A DNA stretch of 47,336 nt from Nitrospirota bacterium (GCA_028876065.1 JAGWTI010000015.1:1-47336); one strand, 5' to 3'; positions 23,604 to 32,664 are shown, numbered from the stretch's first letter. Program-made: numbers and translations. The notes: generated by a model not told the origin, from the letters alone.

Positions 23604-26375
23604 TTATTTCCCGACTGCGTCCGGTTCTGGACCCTTCAGCGACGGCTTGAACTCCACGGCCCCCAGAAAGAGCCCCTCGTCCGGCGGGGATGCGCCCCAC
23701 CAGTTCTCGCGCGCCTCCAGAGGCAGAGACGAATGGTTGATGACGCCCCAGGCATTGTTCACGATGTTGTTGTGGTAGAGCGTCGGCTGCGCCCGCCCGC
23801 TGCAAATGACGGCCGCATTGTTCGTGTGGCCCGTCAACGTGGAATAGGCAATCTTGGGCGAAGACTTCCCCGCACATTCGACCGCACTCTGCAGATTGTG
23901 GGCAATGTAGGCGTGGGAGATCTCCGGATTGCCCTCCTTCACATGAATCGCCGTCGAGGCATACTCGACCCGTACGTGCCGGAGAAAACTCGGCTGCTGG
24001 CCGCCCCCTTCGAACCGGACTGCGCTGGCGTAGTCGCCGGGTCGCGGAGACGCGTTGGCGGAGGTCAGTACGATCGGGCGGGCCGCGGTGCCGAGCGCCT
24101 GGATCGCCCCGTCGCGCAGCACCAGACTGTTCTCCCCGGCTTTGAACCGAACGACCACGCCGGCCTGGATCGTCAGGACGGCCCCCTTCTCGATGATCAA
24201 CGAGCGCGTCAGCAAATAGGGGCTTTTGGCCGCCAACAAGAACGCCGACGCGGTCAGGGACCCGCCGAGCTCCGAGTCGAGAGCCGGCAACGTCATCGCT
24301 TTCCCGCCGGGCAACGGTCCATCCAGATAGTCCTTGATCAGGACGGCACCATCCACCTTGCGCAGGACCGCCGCTCCCTCGGTCGTCCCCCACCAATTTC
24401 CGCCGAAATCGACGCTGTCGGTCTGGCTGGCATTCCACCCCTGAACCGACCCGTTGTCCAGAATCTCATTGCCCCGGATCGACAGGCCAGGGGTCTTGCT
24501 CAAGGCCACACCATACCGTTTGTTCTGGGCGATCCGATTCGCGGTCAACGCCGGCGCCGCGGCGTCCTGCACAGAGACCCCGTCCTCGGTATTCAAGACG
24601 ATCTGGTTCCCCTCCAGGACCGGACGGGCCGTGGCATGGCGCACCAGTACCCCGACTTGGTTTTCCGTAATCTCGCTGGCCAAAATGGTCGGCGACGCGG
24701 CAAGGCAGCTCACGCCGGTTGCGGCCCCGGTCACCCGCACTCGTTCGAGCACACCGGCTTGGGTCCCCGTCTGATCGAAGACAATCCCTTTCCATGGTTT
24801 CTCCGGCTGCCCCTTGTCCGGAGCAAACACGATCATGGCGTCGGGCAACCCTCTTGCCAACATCCCCCCGCGCACCATCAAACCGCCGCCTTTGGACTGC
24901 ACCACCGTCCCCGGTTCGATCGTGAGCACGGCCCCCTGGGCCACCGTCACGTCGCCATCCAGCACATAGGGGCTGGCCCCGGCGTACCAGGTCGTATTCA
25001 AACTGATCGTCCCGCTCACCGGTGTCGGACCGGGGGCCACCGAGACCCCGATCAACGATTCGGACTGAGCGCTCTCGTTGCCCGCTTTGTCGAAGGCGGC
25101 GATCCGGTAATAGGCTGATTGCAGATTGGTCAGTTCGTTGGTATCGACAAACGCCGGGATTTCGCTCGTCGCCAGCGGCTCGAACCCGGTCAGAGCGGTG
25201 CCGCTCCGGTACAGTTTGTAGCCGGCCAAGTCCGCCTCCACGTTGGCCTTCCACCGCAAACTGATGGCCTTGTCCCGCCCGACCGCCGTCACTCCGGTCG
25301 GAACCGCCGGGGGCGTCGTATCGAGCGTCACCGGGCCCAGGGCATCCTCCCAATCGGTCGTCAGGCCCTTCCGATCCGACAGATGCCCCACGACCAGGAG
25401 CTGTTCGCCGTTGTCGCCCGGTTTGACCGTGTAGGTGCCGGTATAGATTCCCGGCTGGACCTCCTGCATGACCAATCCGGTTCTGACCTGGCCGAGGTCG
25501 AAGGTGGCCAGCATGTTCGGATCGCCCTTCAGACCGACTTTGATCTGGTCGCCGGCCTTGCGCATCAGCGTGGCCGAATCGTTGACGAACATCGTGACGG
25601 TCGGGGGACGTACCGCTTCGCCGATGCTGGCCCTGGGCAAGGTTTCGACCAAATCCCGGAACAGCTCTTCCGAGGCCCGCACGACTTCGATGTGCCGGAG
25701 CGCATAGGCGTTGGAGGCCAGGACGATAACGAGCCCGAGGGGGTCGGTGGCCCACCCGCCGGAATGGGATCGCGACACGTCCGAGGCTTCCCAGAGGACT
25801 TCACCGCTTTTCACATCCACCATGCGCACTTTCGCCCCGACGGCGACCTGCGCGTAGAGGCCGGCGTAGAGCTTGCTGAAGTGCGTGATGTCCCCGTAGA
25901 TGATCGCGTCGGCCTTGGTGATCTCCCCGAGCTTGGCCGGGGACAGCTTGGCGGTCTCCTCCGGCTTGACCAAGCCCTTTTCCTGGAGCAGCCGGTCCGT
26001 CACGATCGTGCGCTGGGTTTCGTAACGGCGGGTGGTGAAGTGGTTCACGAACGCCGTGCGGACGACGTACTCGGCTCCCTTTTCTTCCTCCTCGGCCTGA
26101 TGCCCGGTCTGGTTCACGAACGGAATCACCGCCACCAGACGCGGCGGCTGATCCGTGATGCGACTGCTGACCTTGTACTTGGCGCTGACAGCCTGCTTGA
26201 CCCCCTGCGCCACCCCGATGGCGCCTTGCTCGGTGGACGCCACGCAGCCGGCTACCGCGAAGCAGCCCGCGGCAAGCAGTGCGCAGGCGGCAACGAATCG
26301 GGTGTGGAGCCCGACTGGTTGCTTGGCACTGCATACGGCCTGCCGCCTTCCGCCTCCTGTCTCCAGGTCAGTCAT
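23604..26375 (-). CDS. Fusion lipoprotein: DUF799-like domain, Ig-like, FN3 and two beta-helix blocks
   Basis: A 923-residue lipoprotein with lipobox VAGC (Cys44). Domain order: a DUF799/GNA1162-like domain about 78-200 (RLVAVIPFVNQTG, ADAIIYGDITHFSK, VRMVDVKSGEVLWEA); an Ig-like region 257-345; an FN3 domain 355-445 ending in YYRIAAFDKAGNES; then right-handed beta-helix repeats 455-915. The helix has two halves that both begin with SPYxL and GAVLTIxxGxVV. Such helices bind or cleave polysaccharide in known families, but no catalytic residues are evident. The start overlaps the upstream gene by 8 bases. The combination joins an outer-membrane anchor fold to a long surface-type module. Confidence 0.85.
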   Translation of the reverse strand: MTDLETGGGRRQAVCSAKQPVGLHTRFVAACALLAAGCFAVAGCVASTEQGAIGVAQGVKQAVSAKYKVSSRITDQPPRLVAVIPFVNQTGHQAEEEEKGAEYVVRTAFVNHFTTRRYETQRTIVTDRLLQEKGLVKPEETAKLSPAKLGEITKADAIIYGDITHFSKLYAGLYAQVAVGAKVRMVDVKSGEVLWEASDVSRSHSGGWATDPLGLVIVLASNAYALRHIEVVRASEELFRDLVETLPRASIGEAVRPPTVTMFVNDSATLMRKAGDQIKVGLKGDPNMLATFDLGQVRTGLVMQEVQPGIYTGTYTVKPGDNGEQLLVVGHLSDRKGLTTDWEDALGPVTLDTTPPAVPTGVTAVGRDKAISLRWKANVEADLAGYKLYRSGTALTGFEPLATSEIPAFVDTNELTNLQSAYYRIAAFDKAGNESAQSESLIGVSVAPGPTPVSGTISLNTTWYAGASPYVLDGDVTVAQGAVLTIEPGTVVQSKGGGLMVRGGMLARGLPDAMIVFAPDKGQPEKPWKGIVFDQTGTQAGVLERVRVTGAATGVSCLAASPTILASEITENQVGVLVRHATARPVLEGNQIVLNTEDGVSVQDAAAPALTANRIAQNKRYGVALSKTPGLSIRGNEILDNGSVQGWNASQTDSVDFGGNWWGTTEGAAVLRKVDGAVLIKDYLDGPLPGGKAMTLPALDSELGGSLTASAFLLAAKSPYLLTRSLIIEKGAVLTIQAGVVVRFKAGENSLVLRDGAIQALGTAARPIVLTSANASPRPGDYASAVRFEGGGQQPSFLRHVRVEYASTAIHVKEGNPEISHAYIAHNLQSAVECAGKSSPKIAYSTLTGHTNNAAVICSGRAQPTLYHNNIVNNAWGVINHSSLPLEARENWWGASPPDEGLFLGAVEFKPSLKGPEPDAVGK

Positions 26376-27273
26376 AGACCACCACCACCCGTCCTTGTTG
26401 GAGGAAATGGGCCGTCGGCTCAGCCTGCCGGATCGCTTTCACCCCTTCTCCTCCGATCGTGATATCCGTCGCCTTGTCCCCGCTGGCTTTGACCCCCTTC
26501 ACGATCAGGGGATTGTCCGTCACACGGGCCTGGCGGCTCCCGGCCACCATATCCTTGGCGTAGCCGGCTACCCCCGCCTCCACCGCCTTGGCCCGATCGA
26601 GGACTTCGCTGGCATAGAATTCTTTCCCTTGCTCATCCAGCAGTTTGGGCGCCAGGGCCGGCCTGAGCCCAAGGCCGCGGGCATCCACCAGCAACCCCGT
26701 ATAGGCATCCGCGGCAACCACGGTCGGCGGCGGTTCGGCGGGAGCTCTGGGCGTAGGCGCTGGCTCAGGGGTCCTGGGAGCCGGATGAACCGGTTCGGCT
26801 GCCGGAACCTTCCGACCGAACCCTTTGGACACCACCGCATCGAAGAGTTCGCCGGTGAGAGACACTCCCACCGTCACCTCGACCCCACCGTCCGGCTGCA
26901 CCTCTTTCTTGATCACTTGCGCCCCTCTGACCAGACCGGTCACGCGGGTCTTGACCACATCGTCTTTGACGACGTAGTTTTCCACCAACGTGGCCGAATC
27001 CACTTGAATCCCCTTCACGGCTTCGAGCAGATTCCGGATGGCGACGGAAAAGGCCGCGCGCTCCGCCATGGCTCTGGCCTGCCCAGGACTCGAGGCCTTT
27101 TCCGGCGGCGCGCCGAGGCCTACCGCCGTGACAATCTTCGTCGTCCAGTTCACCATCCCTGGCCCGGCCGGTTCGATAGCGGCACCGTCGCTCTCGGCCA
27201 GAACCGGAACCGAGGCAGTGAGCGTCACGCTCGCCAACAACAGAAGCGGCAGCAATCGTATCGCGCTCAGCAT
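26368..27273 (-). CDS. LPP20-like exported protein, paralogue A
   Basis: A 301-residue protein with a cleavable signal peptide (about 1-26, ending VLAES) and no lipobox. The LPP20-type core runs about 38-140: PGMVNWT, GLGAPPE, QARAMAERAAF, NLLEAVKGIQVDSATLVENY and VRGAQVIKKEV. A Pro/Ala-rich linker about 150-195 leads to a second conserved domain with YTGLLVDARGLGLRPAL and a final GRVVVVYD strand. It is one of three tandem relatives. LPP20 includes FlgP, which forms an outer-membrane flagellar disk, so a ring or sheet-forming role is possible but unproven. GGGAG precedes the ATG. Confidence 0.75.
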   Translation of the reverse strand: MLSAIRLLPLLLLASVTLTASVPVLAESDGAAIEPAGPGMVNWTTKIVTAVGLGAPPEKASSPGQARAMAERAAFSVAIRNLLEAVKGIQVDSATLVENYVVKDDVVKTRVTGLVRGAQVIKKEVQPDGGVEVTVGVSLTGELFDAVVSKGFGRKVPAAEPVHPAPRTPEPAPTPRAPAEPPPTVVAADAYTGLLVDARGLGLRPALAPKLLDEQGKEFYASEVLDRAKAVEAGVAGYAKDMVAGSRQARVTDNPLIVKGVKASGDKATDITIGGEGVKAIRQAEPTAHFLQQGRVVVVYD

Positions 27274-27286
27274 ACCCGCTCCCTTT

Positions 27287-28285
27287 TCATCGGGACTCGT
27301 CCGACAGCGCAGCCAACAGACCGTCCGTCTCCGGCGACGCCTCCGGCGCCCTCCCTTCCATGCCTCCGATCAAGGGATCGGTCACAACGACCACCCGCGA
27401 GCGTCCCAAGACGCCCTTCATCTGCCCGTCTCCCCGGATCTTCTGCGCGTCATCGCTGCTAATCATGATATTGGCCTTGAGCGCGCCGGCCTTGTCGACG
27501 CCCTTGATTTTCAACGGTCGCCGCCCCTCCCGGGGCATCGGCGACAGTTGGACCGGCCGGATCACATAGGCCTCTTCTCCGAACCACGATGAGATCTTGG
27601 CGTCTTTGGGCAGCGTGCGGTATTGAACCATCCCCTGTTTCTCCGCCTCGGCCTTGTCGACGGTCTCCGGACCGTAGACCACCTGCCCCTTGTCGTCCAC
27701 GACTGCGGGAAAACAGGCCGGCTTGACGCCCAAGCCACGGGCATCGATCACCAGGCCCGTCGCCCCGTCGCCGGCCATGGAATCAGGCGGCAGGTCCTTC
27801 GGCTGCAACCCCTTTTCCGACACAAAGGCGTTGAGCAGCGAATCCGCTCCCCAGAGAGGCACCCGCACCGTGACTTCCACTCCGCCGTCCGACTGCACGT
27901 CGGTCTTGACCACCTGGGCGCCTCGGACAAACCCGTTGACTTGCGTCTTGATGACGTCGTTCGTGACGATATAGTTCTCCACCAGGGTTGCGGAATCCAC
28001 GCGGACCCCTTTCACAGCCTCAAGGAGATTTCTGACCGCCACGGCATAGGCGGCCCGCTGGGCCATCGCCCTGGCCTGACCCGGGCCCGACGACTTCTCA
28101 GGCGGCGCGCCCAAGCCCGTGGATTGAATCCATCCTTCGGTCCAATTGACCATGCCGGAGCCGCTCCGCTCGACCGTATCCAGCGCCACGCCCTGCGCCC
28201 AGGCCGGCCCGGACAGCCCCACGAGACAGGCCCATGCCAGGATCAGGCCGGCGCTTGTCACTCGCATGCGTCTCTTCACAGCCAT
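27287..28285 (-). CDS. LPP20-like exported protein, paralogue B
   Basis: A 332-residue relative of the neighbouring gene with the same layout: signal peptide ending GPAWAQG, then SGMVNWT, GLGAPPE, QARAMAQRAAY, NLLEAVKGVRVDSATLVENY and FVRGAQVVKTDV. The second domain has ATGLVIDARGLGVKPACFP and a late RSRVVVVTDP strand, followed by ~30 extra residues. The linker between the domains is much shorter than in paralogue A. The listed ATG is almost directly on the GGGAGGA ribosome site, so the GTG at 28279 or ATG at 28267 may be the true start. Confidence 0.72.
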   Translation of the reverse strand: MAVKRRMRVTSAGLILAWACLVGLSGPAWAQGVALDTVERSGSGMVNWTEGWIQSTGLGAPPEKSSGPGQARAMAQRAAYAVAVRNLLEAVKGVRVDSATLVENYIVTNDVIKTQVNGFVRGAQVVKTDVQSDGGVEVTVRVPLWGADSLLNAFVSEKGLQPKDLPPDSMAGDGATGLVIDARGLGVKPACFPAVVDDKGQVVYGPETVDKAEAEKQGMVQYRTLPKDAKISSWFGEEAYVIRPVQLSPMPREGRRPLKIKGVDKAGALKANIMISSDDAQKIRGDGQMKGVLGRSRVVVVTDPLIGGMEGRAPEASPETDGLLAALSDESR

Positions 28286-28303
28286 TCCTCCCGCGTCGGT
28301 CGC

Positions 28304-29473
28304 TTAGATTTTCAGGGACTCTTTGAACATCCGGATCGCCAGAAGCGCATCGGCGCCGCTGACCGGCTGACTGGCGCCGAACTCTCCGGTCACCTTGTCG
28401 GCTTCAAGAATGCCCCGACTGGTCATGATCATGGCGGCATTGAAGTAGTACAGATCCGGTCGCACGTCCGGGAACGGGGACTTCTGCCCGAAATATTGCG
28501 TGGCCAGCTTGTCGTCGTTGGTAATCCGAATCATAATGTCTTCGAGCATCGTGGCATATTCCGCCTTCGTGATCGGCTTGCTCGGCTCGAATTTATGGTC
28601 CGGTGACGGCTCCAGTCCCCGCACGCCGAGCTTCACGACCGTGTCGATATCGGCCTTGAGCGGATGCGTCGCAATATCCGTCGCCGGCTCCATCGCGACC
28701 ACCTTATCCGCTTGGAACGTTTGTCCCGGCGCCTTGAAAGACGAATCGAAGGTCTTGCCACGTTTCTCATAGAAGCGATCCAGTCCCAATTCCTCGATGA
28801 ACAGCGCCGCCACGTCGGCGCGGCTGATCTGGTCGATGAGCGCAATCTCCTTGCCGATCTTCGTGCCCGGCGCGGCGCGCTGAATCTTCTGCACCAGTTT
28901 CCACTCCCGATCCGCGTCTCCGACAAGGTCTCTATTGAGGTCCAGCACCGCCTTGAAATGCTCGGCGGCCTTGTCGAATTCAAAGCCCATCCGGTAGGCC
29001 CGCCCCATGTAGTAATGCAGCGCTGCGTTCTGCGGATCGATCTTGGCCCCGTGTTTGTACTCGGACTCGGCGTCCTTGAGCCAGTCGTCGCCACGTTCCA
29101 TCGTCAGTACACGGATTTTCATCACCTGCGCCACGACCATCGGCGGCTTCTGCAACCCTCGCGCCTTGTCGAGCGATTCATAGGCCTGGCTGAACGCCCG
29201 CTTTTGCCCATACACGAGCCCCATCCCCGCGTGGCCTGGAGCGTAATCCGCATCAAGCGCCACCGCCCTGGTAAATTCTTTCATGGCCCCGTCGTAATCG
29301 GCCTTGTCGAACAGCCTGAGGCCCGTCGAATAGTGATGCTCCGGCGTATCCAGCGCCGCCTCGGGCTTGACCCCTTCCTCTGCGCAGGCCGCCAATCCAA
29401 GCAGACACAGCGCCGCCAACGTGCGCGCCCATCCCCGCCATGTCCCGCTGCATGTCCTATTGATCGTATTCAT
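28304..29473 (-). CDS. TPR lipoprotein with SLH-like C-terminal domains
   Basis: A 389-residue lipoprotein from the ATG at 29473, chosen because AAAGGAG lies upstream; lipobox GLAAC (Cys30). TPR motifs span about 45-175 (HYSTGLRLFDKADYDGAMKEF, LHYYMGRAYRMGFEFDKAAEHF). The C-terminal half resembles S-layer-homology modules: DIATHPLKADIDTVVKLGV, KFEPSKPITKAEYATMLED and FPDVRPDLYYFNAAMIMTSRGI. SLH domains bind cell-wall carbohydrate, so the protein could tie the outer membrane or a periplasmic assembly to the wall. It separates LPP20-like copies B and C. Confidence 0.85.
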   Translation of the reverse strand: MNTINRTCSGTWRGWARTLAALCLLGLAACAEEGVKPEAALDTPEHHYSTGLRLFDKADYDGAMKEFTRAVALDADYAPGHAGMGLVYGQKRAFSQAYESLDKARGLQKPPMVVAQVMKIRVLTMERGDDWLKDAESEYKHGAKIDPQNAALHYYMGRAYRMGFEFDKAAEHFKAVLDLNRDLVGDADREWKLVQKIQRAAPGTKIGKEIALIDQISRADVAALFIEELGLDRFYEKRGKTFDSSFKAPGQTFQADKVVAMEPATDIATHPLKADIDTVVKLGVRGLEPSPDHKFEPSKPITKAEYATMLEDIMIRITNDDKLATQYFGQKSPFPDVRPDLYYFNAAMIMTSRGILEADKVTGEFGASQPVSGADALLAIRMFKESLKI

Positions 29474-29503
29474 CGCCAATCTCCTTTGCACGCGATACGG
29501 CGG

Positions 29504-30382
29504 TTAATCCAAGACCACCATCACGCGGGCCTTCTCCAAGAAGGAGAGATGTTCTTTCATACCGTGCAACGTTTGCGCATCGGCGTTGCTGATCACCAGA
29601 TCGGTCTTGTTCGGTCCGTCGGTCTTGATCGCCTTGACGACCAAGGGACGATCCGTCACCCTCGGATTGGATTGCGCCGCGGCGACATCCTTCAAGTACC
29701 CCACCATGCCCTGCTCCACCGCATACTGGCGGTTGACGAACGAGGATCCATAGACCTCCCGCCCCTCCTCGTTCCGGATCTTGGGCACCATGGCGGGCCT
29801 GACGCCGGTGCCGCGGGCGTCCACGATCAACCCGGTATACGCCGTCCCGTTGGATGCTTGCGGAACGGGCATCGGCGCGGCCGGGGCTTGGGCCGGCGGC
29901 ACCGGCATCCCGCCGCCGGTCTGTTTCGGGATCATGGTATTCAGGAGATCGCCCTGCAGCTTCACCCCGACCAGCACTTCAACCGACCCGTCCGGATTTG
30001 CCTGTTTCTTGAGAATCTGCGCGCCTTGGACGAAGCCGCTGACCTCCGTCTTGATGATGTCGCTGCTCACGATGAAGTTTTCCACCAACGTGGCGGAATC
30101 CACGCGAATCCCCTTGACGACCTCGAGCAAGTTGCGGGTGGCCACGATGAAAGCGGCCCGTTCGGCCATGGCCCTGGCCTGAGCCCGGTTGACCGCGTTT
30201 TCAGGCGGCGCCCCCAGGCCGGTGGCCGTGATCATGCCCGTCGTCCAATCCACCCCGCCGTTGCCCATCGATTCGATGACGTCGCCCACCCGGCCGCCCA
30301 CCTGAGCCGATGCGGCATTGACGAAGAGCAAGAGCCCGGCCAGGCACAGGGCCACGCTCCGATGTGTCGTTCGCTGATTCAT
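29504..30382 (-). CDS. LPP20-like exported protein, paralogue C
   Basis: A 292-residue protein with a signal peptide ending NAASAQV and no lipobox. Core motifs: NGGVDWT, GLGAPPEN, QARAMAERAAF, NLLEVVKGIRVDSATLVENF and FVQGAQILKKQ, then a Pro/Ala linker and YTGLIVDARGTGVRPAMVP, ending in KARVMVVLD. It is closest in architecture to paralogue A (medium linker, same final strand). A strong AAGGAGG precedes the ATG. With A and B it makes a three-copy set within 4 kb, suggesting a hetero-oligomer of related subunits. Confidence 0.75.
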   Translation of the reverse strand: MNQRTTHRSVALCLAGLLLFVNAASAQVGGRVGDVIESMGNGGVDWTTGMITATGLGAPPENAVNRAQARAMAERAAFIVATRNLLEVVKGIRVDSATLVENFIVSSDIIKTEVSGFVQGAQILKKQANPDGSVEVLVGVKLQGDLLNTMIPKQTGGGMPVPPAQAPAAPMPVPQASNGTAYTGLIVDARGTGVRPAMVPKIRNEEGREVYGSSFVNRQYAVEQGMVGYLKDVAAAQSNPRVTDRPLVVKAIKTDGPNKTDLVISNADAQTLHGMKEHLSFLEKARVMVVLD

Positions 30383-30432
30383 TATCGCCTCCTTGTTCTG
30401 TAATCCGATCCCGTTTCAGCGCCGCGAAGCGC

Positions 30433-31626
30433 TCACCGTCCCAGCAGCTCTTCGTAGAGCCCCATACGCTCCGTGACCCGCTTGAGGTAATTTCTCGTTT
30501 CCTCCGGCGTCTTTTCCGTCAACACGGCAAACAGCTCCTCCCCTTGCATGTCCTGGACCCGATAGGGCCCCATGATCTTCTTGCGAATGTTGCCCGGGCC
30601 CCAGTTGTAGGCGCAGATGACCAGATAGTTCTTCTTGTCCCCCGGCGGCACGTCCGAGAAGCTTTTATTCATCAGCAAGTAGAGATACGCGGCCCCCAGC
30701 TCCACGTTCTGCGCCGGCTGAAACAAGTACTCGTCGTCCAGCACCTTGTCGTCGTTGTAGATGTAGTTATAGGCATCCCTGGCGCCCGTCCTGGGCACCA
30801 ACTGCATCAGTCCGTACGCCGGAGCCTGCGATTGGGCCTTGGGGTTGAAGTACGACTCGGTTTGGATGACCGCCAGAACCAGGCGAGGATCGAGTTGTCG
30901 GCGGCGGGACTCGGCTTGCACGGTGTCCAGGTACTGCCGGGCCCGCTTCTTGAGGTGGTCCGGCGTCATGTTCACCTTCGCCGTAACCTGCACCCGGGAC
31001 ACGCCGTCTCGCGACTCGGTCGGTTTCTCGTCCACGACCAGGTTCGGAAGCACCTCCTGCTGCACAAAGGCTTTGGCGGTCTTGGGCTCGACCGGCCTGC
31101 CCTTGCTGGTGGTCATCTGGCCGGCCAGAATCGCCCGTTTGGCGTCCCCCTTTTCCGACAGGATCTGTTCCAATTGCCTGGCAATCTCCGCCTGAGCCGC
31201 GGCCAGCTGCTCCGGCGACGGGCGGCCCGGCTTTGCGGCCGGAACCAAGGTCGCGATCTCGACCGTCCCCTCTTCGAAGTTGACGATGCTGCGCGAATCG
31301 TTGCCGGGTGAATAGTCCACCCATTCCTTCCGGGTCGAGCGTTGGGCCTGGGCCCATTTTTGCTCGATGGCCCGCTTCCGGTCCTGCCAGCGTTGTTCGA
31401 TTTCCAATTCCCGTTTCCGCCACTGCCCTTCCATTGCCGCGCGCTTGGCTTGGAACTGGTCCTGGATGCTCTGCAGCGACTCCTCTCCGGCGCTTTTGCG
31501 CTCTTGAAACCGCTTGTTGATCTGCTCAAAGGGATCGGCGGACTGGGCCTGCGCGAACCCGCCTGAGAAACCTGCCCAGGCCGTCAGCGCCGCACCCAAG
31601 ACAACCGGTCTCAGCCGCCGTTCCAT
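30433..31626 (-). CDS. MltC-like lytic transglycosylase
   Basis: A 397-residue exported enzyme from the ATG at 31626; a longer start at 31653 lies inside the upstream gene. Signal peptide about 1-28. Residues 35-105 are a charged coiled coil (QERKSAGEES...ERRW-type heptads), followed by a DUF3393-like domain to about 220. The SLT catalytic domain is 235-390 with Glu257 in VIQTESYFNP, AYGLMQLVP and AYNWGPGN. It cleaves peptidoglycan to form 1,6-anhydro ends. No lipobox is seen, unlike E. coli MltC. In this operon it probably opens the wall for assembly of an envelope-spanning structure. Confidence 0.9.
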   Translation of the reverse strand: MERRLRPVVLGAALTAWAGFSGGFAQAQSADPFEQINKRFQERKSAGEESLQSIQDQFQAKRAAMEGQWRKRELEIEQRWQDRKRAIEQKWAQAQRSTRKEWVDYSPGNDSRSIVNFEEGTVEIATLVPAAKPGRPSPEQLAAAQAEIARQLEQILSEKGDAKRAILAGQMTTSKGRPVEPKTAKAFVQQEVLPNLVVDEKPTESRDGVSRVQVTAKVNMTPDHLKKRARQYLDTVQAESRRRQLDPRLVLAVIQTESYFNPKAQSQAPAYGLMQLVPRTGARDAYNYIYNDDKVLDDEYLFQPAQNVELGAAYLYLLMNKSFSDVPPGDKKNYLVICAYNWGPGNIRKKIMGPYRVQDMQGEELFAVLTEKTPEETRNYLKRVTERMGLYEELLGR

Positions 31627-31636
31627 CGCGCGTCCC

Positions 31637-32497
31637 TTATTGGCGGACTTCATAGGGCAACGTCGTCTCGGTCCAGTCTTCGTCGTCGAGTTCGGCCAGC
31701 CGCTTCACGACGTCACGGATCATGCCCACGTCCATCCCCTCAAAGGTTTGGAACACCCCGTTCGGCGGCTTGTCGGATACCAAGGCGATCGCCTTTCTCG
31801 TCGCGATCACCTTGATATACTCCATCGCTCGCTTGGCGTTCTTGGGCAACAGCACACGCAGCTTGACGCCGAGGGCTCGGAGGCGCTCGTCCGGCACGAA
31901 ATAGTCCTGGTTGGCTTGGAACAAATTATCGGTGCGGAAGCGATTGGGCAGGAGCAACGTCACCGAGCCGTCCTGCGTGACGCTAAACACGTGCAGGTAG
32001 GCGGGCTGGCTGGATTGCACCTTGATCAAGGCCTCCTCCCCTTCCTGAAAGACCGTCTTGTTCAGCGAGGCACGCAGACTGAATCCAGCCCGTCGTTCCA
32101 CACGGACCGGGCGGACCCTCGCTTTGACCTTGCTGTGCCACACCGCCAGTTTCGGGCCAGGCCGTTTGTCGGAAATTTCCTCGATATGCTCTTCGAGCCA
32201 CTGTTCTTCCTCGATCACGCCTCGCGCCACGGAGGACACCAACTCATCCGTGATCATGGAATTGTGCAAGACGGTGGTGCCGCGCACGAACAGCCCTACG
32301 GCTTGCTCGATGGCATTCCGCCTGGCTTCGTCCCGCGCCTTGCCCCGCACTTCGTCCAAGGACATTTCACTCAGAAAGGGGGCCATGCCCTCGGCCGTCA
32401 CCCAGACCCCGGCCGCCGGTTCAGCCCAAGCCGCCCCGTTCCCTATGGCCCCCATGGCGAACAAAAACAAGAGGAGAAGCACCCGCCTCATGCGCAT
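31637..32497 (-). CDS. DUF4384 protein with N-terminal FlgT/LPP20-like segment
   Basis: A 286-residue exported protein from the ATG at 32497 (or 32491). Upstream codons in the same frame overlap the promoter and are rejected. Signal peptide about 1-26 ending AAWAE. The first domain has EVRGKARDEARRNAIEQAVGLFVRG, the same helix pattern as the FlgT-like gene in this operon. The second domain is DUF4384-like (FSLRASLNKTVFQEGEEALIKVQSSQPAYLHVFSV then VTLLLPN). DUF4384 is often fused to kinases or caspases in bacteria; its role is unknown. It is the first gene after the operon promoter. Confidence 0.8.
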   Translation of the reverse strand: MRMRRVLLLLFLFAMGAIGNGAAWAEPAAGVWVTAEGMAPFLSEMSLDEVRGKARDEARRNAIEQAVGLFVRGTTVLHNSMITDELVSSVARGVIEEEQWLEEHIEEISDKRPGPKLAVWHSKVKARVRPVRVERRAGFSLRASLNKTVFQEGEEALIKVQSSQPAYLHVFSVTQDGSVTLLLPNRFRTDNLFQANQDYFVPDERLRALGVKLRVLLPKNAKRAMEYIKVIATRKAIALVSDKPPNGVFQTFEGMDVGMIRDVVKRLAELDDEDWTETTLPYEVRQ

Positions 32498-32593
32498 TCC
32501 GATCGTGTGACGAGGGCAATACATGCCTGGCGATAACCCCGCGCATTGAGTGATTCTGCGCATCGTGCGAGTTAGAACAGGTAGGCGCCTCAA

Positions 32594-32622
32594 AGGATAG
32601 GAGGAAACCAGAAAAAAGTCAA
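32594..32622 (-). promoter_or_regulatory. Promoter of the 15-kb envelope operon
   Basis: On the minus strand, TTGACT (32622-32617), a 17-base spacer with a T-rich start, and TATCCT (32599-32594), about 97 bases before the first gene. Gaps further along the operon are 68 bases or less, and no other clear promoter was seen between here and 17651. Confidence 0.7.
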
Positions 32623-32664
32623 TTGTACAAGCACTTAGACACACCTGCGGCCATTGGAATTCGG

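Noticed and set aside
21647-23650. A 667-codon plus-strand frame opposite the CHASE2 cyclase gene
   Set aside because: Shadow of the cyclase gene; composition is rich in His, Arg, Pro and Gln, with no ribosome site or motif.
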